From contig VFFE01009182.1 in assembly GCA_008921705.1 (NCBI GenBank), positions 2,291,136 to 2,355,135 of the forward strand: a stretch of 64,000 nucleotides of DNA, given 5' to 3'. Origin of the DNA: Burhinus oedicnemus. Lineage: Eukaryota > Chordata > Aves > Charadriiformes > Burhinidae. Below, piece by piece: positions 53,765 to 64,000 of the stretch. The notes beneath the pieces are model-generated. The model was not told the DNA's origin. It ran no database searches and worked only from the letters and a program-made list of their open reading frames with translations. The translations under genes were made by a program, and so were the position numbers. Every line of letters begins with the position of its first letter. The first letter of the stretch is position 1.

Positions 53765-53782
53765 TGGCGACGCTTTTGGGAC
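53765..53782 (+). other. Primer-binding-site-like sequence
   Basis: It starts with TGG, as needed to pair with the CCA end of a tRNA, and continues CGACGCTTTTGGGAC. It lies six bases after the LTR end. Which tRNA it would pair with is not decided. Its presence argues that this is a 5' LTR plus leader remnant rather than a simple recombined solo LTR. Confidence 0.45.
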
Positions 53783-56700
53783 AACATTTCTATAGAAATC
53801 AGATGGAATCACAGCAGAATTAACTACTAGAAACACATCCTTGATGAAATACAGAGTTTGGGAAATTTTCCTTTTCTAAATAGGAGTGTTGGTGATATGC
53901 ATAAAAATTTCTATACCAAGAAATATATCAATGTACTTGCTTCCCAAAATCACTTTCACTAAAAAAAGAACTGCCACCACTACGTCCTAGCATACCTTTG
54001 CCAACTTAAGAACATACGCATAATAAAGAATGAAAAATAGAAAAAAAAAATAGATAAAAAATATAGATATTCCATATAAAAAATACTCAAGTAACTTCTC
54101 AATTACGATAGAAAAAAGAGAAAGATTTCTGCTTTCCCCACCCATACATCCCTGGCCACGCTTTTATTTTCTACAACAAATAGAGCGTTCAAGCTTTAAG
54201 GATGAGGTCCTGAACTCACTCTACAATAAAATGCTGAAGGACTTTCATTTAAGACGTAAAGATTTGTGCAAAAGAAGAACTAACTAGCAAGACATTTCTG
54301 AAATTTATTGGATAAACACTTAATGAAACTACTCCTATTACTTATTCATTAATTATTCCCTTCTCTGTATTCCTCCATCACTTCAAATAAAGAAATAAAC
54401 TACTAGACTAAGACAAGAAAGATCAGACCACATAGAGGAAGGCAATACAAAAAGAAGTTTCATTTATTTGAAGGTTATTCTACTTGAGGAAAAATAAAAA
54501 TAGATTTGAGCAGCCTCACTAAAAGCGAAAGCGACCATCCGAAGGAATAATGAGAAGGCATTCTCTGTCAGAAGCAGAGCACACTACTGTCAGACTTGTA
54601 GGAGAGCACTCTCCTCTGCTCTAATGCAATTCAAAGGATAGATGCAAAATAAGAAATTGTGAAACTGCTGTGAAGAAAAATATTTGTCATATACATTGAA
54701 TGGTATTAATATTCCTAAATTCTAACACTGTCAACTGTATCCTTCTATTACTAAAAAAACAATGTAGAAAATTATCACTTTATTATCCAATATTTCCTCT
54801 CCTTATAAGCAAGAGCACAACCCTTATAACTATCAACTCAAATGTAAGTCCAGTACTCTAATTGCAGTCACATGCTATAAAAAGCTGTAGCAGTGAACAG
54901 TAAGAAAGAGATTTGCTTGGAATTCCTCATTGGTTCTATTTTTTCAGTGCAAAACCAAGTTTTCAATTAAACTAAAAATCTGATTAAAACATCTGGACAT
55001 CTGTATTTCAGATGATACACTTAAAATTGTCAAAAATACAGTCTTTTAAAGAGAAAATTAATTTAAAAAATGTTTTGAGGACAATAATACAACTTTTTGA
55101 GGATCCTTCTGTTTTGAGAACAATAATCCAACATTTATAAATAAATGCATTCATATATGTCTCATGCCATTCTTATATCCAATTTCTAAAAAAAATCCCA
55201 AAACCACTTTTGCACACCAAATGGACCCTACAAATGATTCTACAGTAGAATCTGTTCAAGTCTTTTTACAGCATATACATATGTAGAAGATTCAAGAAAC
55301 ATAAGGAATACTGGGCTGCTGCTGTCTACAATTTTCAGTAATATACACATGCTATAAAAATTATGATCATGTGTAAGTATCTCCTAAATAGCTGCATTTA
55401 CCAGACCAATAAAAAGAAGGTATTTTCATAAATAAATGTCTTGCTCCATATTAAACACATATCACTCAAAGTATCGACATATTGATTTTAAATAATTTAT
55501 GGCTCTAGATAATTGCAAACCTAGATTCCAAGTTGCCAATAATAGCCGAGTAATGCATTTTAAAATTCTTATATAATCAAACTATCTATTGTTTTAGCTT
55601 CAATTCTAGCCATTAAAGTAACCGAAAAAAATGCACACATCTTTTTTACTGCTCCATATTGCAGGAGGAAAAGATACTTCATTACTTTTCAAACTAGTAT
55701 ATCAATATTTATTTAAAAGAAGTTTACAGTTGTCAAGAGAGTCCTTGAAGAGGTGTCCAGAACTCAGAAATTGAAAACCTTATTGCTCAGTGAATCTCTT
55801 GTTAGTCATATCCTGGATTACTGCAAAAATTCCAGTTTCATTAGGAGGGCCCAGAAACGAGATGGGATGCTGAGATGAGATAATGGTCTCTTACTCATAG
55901 AAATACTGAAGGGAAGCAGAAACAGTGTTTAAAGGAGAAAATGGTTTCTAATTATCCTGTGACAGCCTTTTTCACTAATGATTTGCTGTCTGTTATCCAA
56001 AAGCAAATACAATCTCCCCCAACAATATGACAATAGTATCTTGTTGAATTTTATATATCATTAAAAATGGAGGAAAGCATAGGGAATACATTTTTTTTTG
56101 TCATATGGATTTCCTAGTAACATCAGTGTATTTAGCAAAGCAACAAGTAGGCTGCTGATACATGCAGGGTTTGCACAGTTTAAAAGAACATTATATAGAT
56201 TTAAACAACAGACTTTTAACTGATGAGGTGAAATTCTTATTCCCACTAACAGTGAGAATCACCCAACATTCTTTGTGTGCATAAAGATCGTTCTTTGAGA
56301 TCACATCTGCAGACCTGTCCACTCAACCTGGTAAGAGAGTATCACTTCTGGCTGGACATTGCCACCTTCCCACATGGAATGATCTGCAAAGTTTCTGTAT
56401 CCTTTGTAAACCCTGGCAGTTAGGTGTCCAGAAATCTAGCCATTGTAGACTCCCAAACGTTTCTGTGTCCACAGACTGAACTCACTGTGTTGCAGATGTG
56501 TTTGAGCCACAGCATATGCGACACAGGGTCAATCTGCACACATGCAATGTGTCCCTCTGGAGAAGTGTTGGTCCTGCAGCTTTTGCAATTGCTGTCATCT
56601 GTGCGAGTGCCTTTGACGGTGCACAAAGTGCGAGCTACAAATTCAAAGTCCACAGGTACTCTTGTGAGCAATGTGACTGACTGTAACGTTACACAGTATT

Positions 56701-57124
56701 TTTGGTCTGCCAGCTGTAGGAGCATTAAAGAATATCCTAGGGCCAGTGTGCAGATGTACAGTTTCACATGCCCACTGTCGCAATGACATTTTTAACTTAA
56801 TGTCAGCAGTGCTAATTTAGGCTTCCCTATACAAATGTTAAAGAAATTGAGCTTTGTACAGGTTGTTTGGAGACCTAAAGCCTTTCCAGGTCCCAGAAAG
56901 ACTGAAACTGCAATAGGGCTTTTCCATATCTGCTGTATCTTTGTTCTTCTGACCATGACCATGAGCTACTGATGAACCTAGTAACAGCTTCAAGACACTC
57001 ACCTTCTAACTTTGCCTAGGTATCTACCGTGGCAGCTAGAACAAATTAGGTGGAAAAATCTCACAGCCGCTACTATTCATAACTTACAGCCAAGAAGTAC
57101 TCATGTAGCCACATGAAACCCGTT
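53783..57124. other. AT-rich noncoding stretch with one two-strand open block
   Basis: No retroviral coding sequence follows the LTR. At 56420-56790 both strands are open for about 115-120 codons, in a region of higher GC than its flanks. Neither translation matches a family I know. The minus reading starts MKLYICTLALGYSLMLLQLA, which looks like a signal peptide, but overlapping frames on both strands more likely reflect base composition or an old repeat. Confidence 0.4.
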
Positions 57125-57780
57125 TTTCAGACTCACACAAGAATGACAGGCAGAAGATCAGCTGGTCCAAGCCGCTGTTCAGACTGTGGTCAGCCACAGG
57201 AGATAGCCCAGGGCTGTATCCAGTTGTTTTAACTGTCTCCAAAGATGGAAGCTCCACAGCCTCTCTGGGCAACCTCCACTGGTGTCTGACCACCTTCACA
57301 GTAGAAAAGTGCTTTCTTACATTTAGGTGGAATTCCCTGTATTTCAGGTTGTGCCTGTTGCCTCTTGTCCTGTCACTGGGCACCACAGACAAGAGCCTGG
57401 TTCCCTCTTCTTTACTCCCTTCATGAGGTAATTGTACATATGGATCAGATCTCCTGAGCCTTCTCTGCTCCAGGCTGAACAGTACCAGCTCTCTCAGCCT
57501 CTCCTCATATGACAGATGCTCCAGTGCCTTCATCATCTTTGTGGCCCTTCCCTGGACTCTTTCCAGTATGTCCCTATCTGTCCTGTACTGGGGACCCCAG
57601 CACTGGCCCCAGCACTCTGGGTGTGTTTCACTAGGGCTGAGGAGAGGAGAAGGATCACCTCCCTTGACCTGCTCTTAACACTCCTCCAAATGCAGCTCAG
57701 GAGGCTGTTGACTTTCTTTGCCACAAGGCCGTGTTGCTGCCTCATGGTCAGCTTGGAGTCCATCTTCCAGTCCTCAGAAA
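57125..57780 (-). mobile_element. CR1 LINE (second subfamily), RT C-terminus and 3' UTR
   Basis: The minus strand encodes, across one frameshift near 57530, the usual CR1 RT C-terminal blocks. SKLTMRQQHGLVAKKVNSLL and KSRSREVILLLSSALV come from the frame ending at 57533. LEHLSYEERLRELVLFSLEQ, SVVPSDRTRGN and RLPREAVELPSLE come from the frame 57084-57536. The 3' UTR remnant runs to about 57125-57140, without a clear tail repeat. The 5' truncation point is near 57780. The 3' UTR sequence differs from that of the 50.7-kb copy, so this is another CR1 subfamily. It is inactive. Confidence 0.93.
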
Positions 57781-57785
57781 CCTCT

Positions 57786-58620
57786 ACCAAACACGAAAAC
57801 CTTTCAGAAACAGTAGCCTCGCAGTGAGACCTTGTCCTCTTCCCCCATGCCACCCTGGTGCTGTGCAGGCTGCTGGCCTCCCCCCGGGGGATGCAGAACC
57901 CTGCCCGCAGCCACCACCTGCAGGCAAGGACATGTCTCCCCCTGTTCCAGCCATCCTGACCCTGCAGAGCCGTGTCCTGCCTCGGGAGCTGAGCTGGCTG
58001 AGCCGTGACCTCTGACAGGCTGGGTAGCTGGGGTATGGGCTGCTGGGGACCATACCCTGTGGGACCCCACCCACAAGGGACATCACCCTCGGTAGAGCCT
58101 CCAGCTCCCACAGAGGCCCCCTGAGTGCTCTGGGCCAGGCAGGGAACACAGGCCTGCCCCTGCCCCAGCTGTGGGGCCGATGCCTTCTCCCCGGGGGTGG
58201 GAGGTCCCCAGGAGGCCTGGTCCTCCCCTGCGGGGAGGGGTCCCACACCACCAGCCTTCTCCCACGCAGCATAGGTATTTGTGAGCCCTGCTGTCAGACA
58301 CTTCTTGTCCTGGCAGCAGTTTTATTTGTATGTACAACATAGGCAGAAGATGAGAGCAGGAAGCAGAATTTGCCTACGGCCCTCTGAAGGACATCCCTGT
58401 TCAGACGCTGGAATGAACAAGAGCAAAACACCCAAACCCCGCATTGGACCTGACACCAAGGAATACTAGGGCAGCCTGGTGCGCCGCTGGGTGGAAATAC
58501 CCACCTCAGCTCTCCCTCAGCCCGGTGCCCTGCCTGGCAAACATCACCAGTTCTCCACAGCCGTACAGCCACCAGCAGCTGGCAGGTAGCCGGTGAAAGC
58601 ACAGACACCTAGGGTCACTT
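57786..58620. other. Abrupt GC-rich block beside the CR1
   Basis: From the 5' end of the CR1 the base composition jumps to clearly GC-rich (many CCCC/GGGG runs, some CpG) and returns to AT-rich near 58620. Long overlapping frames occur on the minus strand (237, 162, 104, 90 and 85 codons) and shorter ones on plus. Their translations are Gly/Pro/Gln/Ser-rich and differ by frame, the mark of stop depletion by GC content rather than of a gene. A minus-strand AATAAA lies at 58321-58326. It could be a GC-rich 3' UTR segment, an unrecognised LTR, or a local GC-rich tract. Confidence 0.5.
58321..58326 (-). terminator. Possible polyadenylation signal (minus strand)
   Basis: TTTATT on plus reads AATAAA on minus and is followed, about 20 bases later, by a GTGTCTG-type stretch. 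It could end a transcript from the candidate exon at 59735-59871, or belong to an unrecognised minus-strand LTR. Confidence 0.25.
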
Positions 58621-59188
58621 CCAGATGCCACCTCCGGAGTCCACAGCACTGTGCTCAGACAATAAATCGGGACAGAAAATCCCTATGTACAGACTAACAA
58701 CTGCAACACCCAACAGGCTCCCATGTGCCAATCACCTTAATGAAATAAACCTGGATAAGGGATATTTAATTTTTCCATCCTCAACTGCTTGTCTGAGACA
58801 CAGTCGTGACATCAGGTGGTCGCAACCACTGTCTTTATAACCAAACCACAACAATGAAAGTTTCTAAAAGTAACACTGGGGTAACACTCAGATCCCCTTT
58901 CTGATTCCTCCAACTTTTCCCCTTTACTAAAAAGCTCCTTATTTTAAGATGTGCTGCTTTCCATCTCCTATCACATATGATTTTGTCACAGCCTAAGCTA
59001 CCTTTCTTGGAATGAACAGTTTACATCAAACAAGTTATTTTCCTGATGTAATGCCATTTTTTGGTGCATTTTCAACACACATACATGTGTATTTACTACT
59101 TATTTTTACTGGAATAAAATGGTACTTTATGTATTCATTTTCCAAAAAGAAAGCGGATTTAGTTTTTTCTAGGGTTTTGTACAACTAT
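58621..59188. other. Noncoding stretch, no gene seen
   Basis: AT-rich DNA without recognised features. It may be downstream or 3' UTR sequence of the candidate minus-strand gene, depending on which polyadenylation signal is used. Confidence 0.4.
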
Positions 59189-59194
59189 TTTATT
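59189..59194 (-). terminator. Possible polyadenylation signal (minus strand)
   Basis: AATAAA on the minus strand, about 540 bases after the stop codon of the candidate terminal exon. An ATTAAA variant lies nearer, at 59515-59520. Hexamers like these are common by chance in AT-rich DNA. Confidence 0.3.
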
Positions 59195-59734
59195 AGACAT
59201 GTTCTGTCTGAGGACTTTTAGCGTCTTGGCTGCTCACTTAGCATCAAATGATACAACTAATTCCTAGTCAAGCAGCTAAAGTATTTGACTAGTTTCTCAC
59301 ACAAATCATTTCTTGTTTCTAACACAGCATCGTTTACTGTGGGGAGGAGGAGGTGGATAAGAAAAAAAAGTAACACCCTCTTTCATTCTAAGTCTATAGA
59401 TATCTCAGCAAAGAAATTCCCAACAACCTCAAAGTATTGTAAAACATGCAGTCACATTAACTCAGTTACTTTATATAAGTAATCAATAAATTATCTATAA
59501 ATTAAAAATACAGTTTTAATGTATTCATACCAAAATATTCCTCAGTGACTTACTACCACATTTTTTTAAAATGTTGCAGAAACAAAAACCATAAATGTAC
59601 ATATCGGCCATCCAGCAGACAACAAATAGTAAAAAACTAATAGCTAATATAGTCTAAGAATGCCATACTGAAAATTCTGTCCTGACTTTGCATCAGCACA
59701 TTCAAATACCATAAGAACAGATTTGTTTCACTTT

Positions 59735-59871
59735 TCACAGAACAACAAAGGCTCTGTCTTCAAAATCCTCGGCCACAATAATCCGTTCTGCTACAAATTC
59801 TCTTTCAGGAGCCTGCGCAAACAGAAGCAGCAGTCTTTTTTGTGAGGGGTCCACACTGAACTCAGACATAG
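59735..59871 (-). CDS. Candidate terminal coding exon of an unidentified minus-strand gene
   Basis: The minus strand shows a good splice acceptor: a pyrimidine-rich tract ('tttcctatggctttccttttgtattag') ending at 59872. Then 137 bases hold two bases completing a split codon, 44 sense codons and a TGA at 59735-59737. The translation begins MSEFSVDPSQKRLLLLFAQA, and its last eleven residues are acidic, then hydrophobic (EDFEDRAFVVL). The Leu codons are all CTN, and the exon is visibly richer in GC than its AT-rich flanks. These signs together suggest real coding sequence, although 44 codons alone could be chance. The upstream exon must end after the first base of a codon, and none was identified before the right edge. 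I do not recognise the protein. The ATG at 59867-59869 could be an internal Met. Confidence 0.55.
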
Positions 59872-62329
59872 CTAATACAAAAGGAAAGCCATAGGAAATT
59901 ATCACACAAGCATGAACATATACATAGATTTTAAAAAAAAAGAAAAAGCTAAGGATTTCTCTTTCCTTTTTTCCTCTGACTTGTCCACCATGTTATTACT
60001 TTCTATTCTCTTTTCCTCAAATACCAAAAAAACCTATTGTCCTTCTACTTAAATAGAGTTGCAGTTCTGGTGTAAGGAGAATCACTGACCAGCACTGTTA
60101 AATAATCTTTGTATCGCACAGACGTGGTTCACATTTTATAACACCTTGTTTGTGAGACTGTTGATTGAAAATTGTATGACTTGAGCACTCTTCCTAGTTG
60201 CATTCTGAGAACTTATTGTTGATTTATTTTCATATTGTGCTGCTGAACTATATTTTAGGTGTGTTAGATTAATCTTTTTTATTCCTTTTCAACTATGGTT
60301 TTTAGATTAGACTACATAGATGCACCATGATGTATAAACTATTGGATCCCAGCCCCTCAAACACCACACACCTCTTTTTTAAAGGCTTTCCGTCAAGCTG
60401 AGAATGAAAGACAGACACAGACAAAATGAAGCAGAACTACTGTCAGACACTTACAGTGCAGAGAAACATAGACAGACAGATAACAGATAGTGGGGTACTA
60501 AGTACCCTACAATTTATTGAGGCAAATAGAGGAGAGTTGAGTGGCAAATTACCTACACTGTTCACAAACCAGCAGGCTATCCTGTTTGCCAGCCGTTCAA
60601 ATTGTTTCTGGGTAATTTGGCACATTTCTACTTCGTTGTGCTATTTCTTGTGGAGTGACTTTGAGTTTTGATAATTCCCTGTTGTGCAGCATCTTTCCAA
60701 ACACGAACAAAACTTCTAGGAATGATGGTAGGAACAACTGAATACATGGAAATCATTAGCTGATCCAGCAATCATTTAAAGTAATATGAACTCAGACAGA
60801 CAAGTAACTGTTTTTAGCGGAATTAAAAATGTATTAAATACCAAATGAAAACAAAACAAACAAAAACCCCAAGAAACAAAATTTTTCTCTACCAAAGCTG
60901 AGAAGAGATTCCTATCTTAAAGAACAGAGCATAGGAAATTTGTCAGGAAAATGATATGAAAAACAAATACTTCTTTTGCATACTTAAGGTAAATGTGAAA
61001 CAAAACATCAAAGATCCAAGGAATATAAAATACAGTTTCTTTTTGAGGCGTTGTCTTCTTTCTTCTTGAAAGCATAAAAGGTCACTTCTTTAAAATTATG
61101 GCAAGGACACTGCTGTTCACAAAGTCAGGAATCCAGTGAAAGGAGTTTGATAGCAAGAGTAATTTGAGACCTGCTGATAATTCCCAGCACTAACCTGATA
61201 CACAGTTTTGCTCTGAGAAATGAAAGGAAACTGTAGTATGTGAACCAAACTCTAGTATAATTCTGTGGTTGATTAATTTCTGTGCCTGATATCATGCATA
61301 TATATATACAGCTCTCTCTATATATATATGTATACATGTTCAGTATGTGTATGTGTTCTAGTTAGTTAAGTCCTTCCGTAGCAGAGAAAGCATCAGCCTT
61401 ACCAAGAGCCCAGACAGGAAAGTGGCAGTGATTGTAGCATGCTGGGAGAGATCGAGGGGTCTAACAGAGCCAGGAAAACACAACAGCAATGGGAAACCTT
61501 AGTCACCCCCCATCTGGGCTGTGCAATTATCACATTTAGTTGTGATGCTGAGACAGAATTTCTAGCTGCCATCAATGAGAACTACACGAAAGAAGCAGTC
61601 TGGGGCATCACGAGAGGAGAAGCACCTCTGGGCACTGGTCTGAAGCAGCATGCAGGACCTGGCTCAAAGCACACCTGAGGAGCCACTTAGTAGCTGTGAC
61701 AATAATGTACCTGGAGTCTGCATCTTACAAGTGCAGCAAGTCAGAAAATAAACTGCAGTGGCACTTAATTTAAAGAAGAAAAAAAAAAAAATCAGCATTC
61801 TTCAAAGGATAAAAAGCCATCTAAAAGAGGAAAATACTCAGACACAAAACAGAGTCTATTTACAGACACTGTACTGTAGGCCCAATGGAAATGCACTTCA
61901 CCTGTCCAAAAAGGTTTACAAAGACAATAAAAGATACTCTCTCTAAAAAGTCATGTAAAAAAGCTTTTGGAAGCAAGGAGGCTATTTTGCAGAAGATGAA
62001 ATTATGCCTGAATCAAGAAATAGGGAGGATTATAAATGTTGACAGCTTAAATGTAAACACTAGGCTGGCCCAAAGGGATTGAGAAGCAACTTGAAGACGA
62101 CAGGAAGATTAGTTAACAACCATTGTTCTCAGGAACACAACATCACTAGAGAGGACTAATAGATGACGAAATTAAAAAGAAACAAAAAGGAACGGTCGGA
62201 GAAGATAGAACACAGCAAAAAAGCTACAGGATTTTCTCATACCTGGATTTATCAAGCAGACTGCTCGTGTGCCAATTTTTTATTTTTATTTTTTTAAACA
62301 AAGTATTTCTTGGGAGGAACTGTTTGCAA
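59872..62329. other. Noncoding stretch, possibly last intron of the minus-strand gene
   Basis: No exon could be established. At 60426-60671 both strands are open (81 codons plus, 60 minus). The minus reading contains a protein-like stretch (CQITQKQFERLANRIACWF) before a GTAGGT donor-like site, but its phase does not fit the 59871 acceptor and it lacks a good acceptor of its own. An AT-repeat hairpin lies at about 61297-61338. A plus-strand 79-codon frame at 61439-61678 and the A-run at 61779-61791 are unexplained. Part of 61780-62300 may be the 5' continuation of the CR1 fossil that follows. Confidence 0.4.
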
Positions 62330-62722
62330 TTAGATCATCAGTACAAATACTTGTAGAACAAACTGACAAGTTGGACAGTGACTAATGACCATTATTTATC
62401 TAAGTTCTAAAAGAACTCAGAGATAAAATATCCAAACTATTAATTCTATTAGTAACCCATTGTTTAAATTGCCTTGATGGCAAATATGTAGCAATTTTTA
62501 ATGGCTTCAGAGAAGATCCAGGCATGAGGAATGCCCTAAACTAATGTAGATTGGTACGATAATTAAGGAAGAGCCTAAGTATCTTCTGTAAAGGTAAGTC
62601 ATACTTTCCAAATCTGTTTCACTGAAGGAGTCAATGAGCAAATGGACAAAGGAAAGTAAATTATATATTCTACTTCCATTTCCAAAGGACATGTAATAAG
62701 GGCTCTTGCTGGCAGTCATCAA
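62330..62722 (+). mobile_element. Ancient CR1 LINE, ORF2 reverse-transcriptase fossil
   Basis: The plus strand follows the old amniote CR1 RT region in order. 'gaacaaattgataaattaaacagt' is recalled at about 62356-62380. 'agttctgaaggaactcaa' is at about 62403-62419, then 'tttaaatcgg' and 'gccaatttttaa..ggctc.agaggtgatcc' at about 62493-62520. The block 'ttctgtaaagg.aa.tcat' is at about 62583-62602. The block 'gaaggagtcaatgagcaaatggacaaagg' is at 62625-62653, and 'aagggctcttg' at 62698-62708. Reading frames are broken many times. This is a middle part of ORF2, unlike the two 3'-end fossils, and comes from the same old family type. It probably lies in an intron of the minus-strand gene. Confidence 0.62.
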
Positions 62723-62752
62723 GGAACTAAGTAGTTAAACAATCACAAAGCA

Positions 62753-62828
62753 AGCCATATCCGGTCAGCTTAAAGGTCCACCTGTCATATGACGCCGTGT
62801 CTGTCAGGAGCTGATCCTGTGCCACAAG
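62753..62828 (-). mobile_element. Possible ancient CR1 3' end fragment
   Basis: 'gccatatccggtcagcttaa', then 'aggtccacctgtc' and 'tgtctgtcaggagctgatcc' resemble the reverse complement of the old CR1 3' terminus ('gccatactgggtcagacc', then 'aaaggtccatctagc' and 'tgtctccgacagtggcc'). The stretch is short and diverged. If real, it is a second insertion in the opposite orientation, directly beside the ORF2 fossil. Confidence 0.33.
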
Positions 62829-64000
62829 GCTGATATTCTTTTTTCATTAATTTTAATGCTTATTTGGCAATTCTTCTTCTGATTATAGTGACTTAACACT
62901 AGCAATGTAAAACAGATATAATTTATATGATTTTTTTATATTCTGTTTCTGTTTAACGAAATGTATGCCTTTCCTTAGCACTTCGGCTTGACTGGCATCC
63001 CCAGTTATGCACCAATGTTCCAGAGTCCAAACTCAGGTGTATGCACAGGTGTACACTGTAGCGACCCATGGGTTTGGGAAAGGGGAATAATATCCACCGC
63101 AAATGGTAACAGAGAGCAGAAAATTAGAAACCAATCAACTGAATAAAAGCAACTTGCTGAATGACAAGAACCAAAAGGCTATCACAGGCAACACATGATA
63201 AAGACATGAAAAAAACCTAGCGCTGATTAAATTAATCTACCTAGATAAAAGTATGGCATTGGACCTGAGGAATACAGAAATTACTTGCCCAGATGAAAGT
63301 AGCCAGATAAACTAGACAATTATTTTGCCATACACCTAAAGACCTCAGGAGCAGACCGGCTGGCTAAAGGAGTATATTAATAGCCAATTAAAGAATCAGC
63401 TGCTATTTTATTTGCAAATAGCACTGAGGTACTTCCAGTATAACCCTGTCAAAGTGTGCACAAGTATGCACAAACCATTCATTTTAATTAAGAGTCACAC
63501 TAGGAAATTACTTGTTCAAGAAATGTCGCCTCTGGCAGAACCCCCCAAAGCAGCCCACCCCCCACCAAAAATTACGATAATGTCAGTTAAACATACTTCT
63601 ATTGGCAACAGAAAATTTGGATCATGGTTGAACTAGCTACTCTTCAAAATCACTGGTTTTGAACAGGAAGTTCAATCTTTTGTATCAAAAGCCAAAACAA
63701 GTGTGCGTAGACATTTTCTTTCTGTTTAGCATTCTTAAAACACCTTCTTCTAGCACTGTCAAATCATACATTTCAACACTCTCAAATTAAAACATCCTCT
63801 TCCTTGAGCAGTTCATCATTACACTGCTTCATTTCTTGAAGGAATTTTTTTTCACACCAAAAAACCTCAGCTTTAATATTTTTATACATCTAGTTCAAAG
63901 TTTTTAGCATGGAAATAGGTAAACACATCACTTTCTCCTACATTAGTGAATACAGATGGGGGAATTATGGTTCCGCCCCTTTTATGCTACTTCTTGTGGT
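62829..64000. other. Noncoding stretch to the right edge
   Basis: No gene is established. On the minus strand around 63010-63130 two frames stay open with protein-like words, but no splice sites fit. A short frame near 63340-63360 contains words reminiscent of an RNase H end, too short to call. Confidence 0.4.

Noticed and set aside
57533..58246. 237-codon minus-strand frame as a gene
   Set aside because: Its C-terminal third is CR1 reverse transcriptase and the rest is a chance frame in the GC-rich block. Overlapping long frames in other phases show that stop depletion explains it.
63010..63130. Minus-strand exon candidate near the right edge
   Set aside because: Two phases are open equally long and neither has a usable donor or acceptor.
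1..64000. CRISPR array, operon, bacterial defence system or phage module
   Set aside because: There are no regularly spaced repeats and no dense same-strand long frames with ribosome binding sites. CR1 LINEs and an ERV LTR show this is vertebrate DNA.

Overview
The window looks like AT-rich, gene-poor DNA from a bird. The main evidence is three CR1 LINE fragments of the avian kind: 5'-truncated, and where the 3' end is kept, ending in the ATTCTATG-type repeat (seen reversed at 26333 and, diverged, at 50661). Older CR1 fossils of the type shared with turtles and crocodilians are also present, as is one retroviral-type LTR. I see no mammalian SINEs, no bacterial gene density and no operons. Nearly all long open frames are chance frames in A/T-rich DNA, GC-rich patches, or pieces of CR1 reverse transcriptase. 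The identity calls rest on my memory of family consensus sequences, not on a search.

Layout. 1-5501: unique-looking AT-rich DNA with a few A/T runs. 5502-6085: ancient CR1 3' end (minus strand). 6086-26332: long noncoding stretch with three GC-rich patches in its second half (17.4, 19.4 and 20.3-20.8 kb) and several blocks that look like conserved noncoding DNA (about 10.7, 20.8-21.1 and 21.5-21.8 kb). 26333-26435: short avian CR1 3' tail. 26436-36189: noncoding, with a 20-base assembly gap at 30398-30417. 36190-36700: ancient CR1 3' end (plus strand). 36701-50660: AT-rich desert with T/G-rich and GT simple repeats. 50661-51120: avian CR1. 53196-53758: ERV LTR with a tandemly duplicated start, a TATA box and a polyadenylation signal, followed by a primer-binding-site-like sequence. 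57125-57780: a different CR1 copy with RT C-terminal coding remnants, next to an abrupt GC-rich block (57786-58620). 59735-59871: the only convincing candidate for host coding sequence, a terminal exon on the minus strand with a good splice acceptor, 44 codons and a stop, with possible polyadenylation signals further left. 62330-62722: ancient CR1 ORF2 fossil (plus strand).

If the terminal exon is real, 59872-64000 is the last intron or introns of a minus-strand gene that continues past the right edge. Everything to the left is then its 3' UTR and downstream intergenic DNA. I could not name the gene. I found no clear sign of a new multi-gene system. The most worthwhile leads are the terminal exon, the GC-rich block with its minus-strand AATAAA at 58321, and the LTR with its duplicated 5' end.
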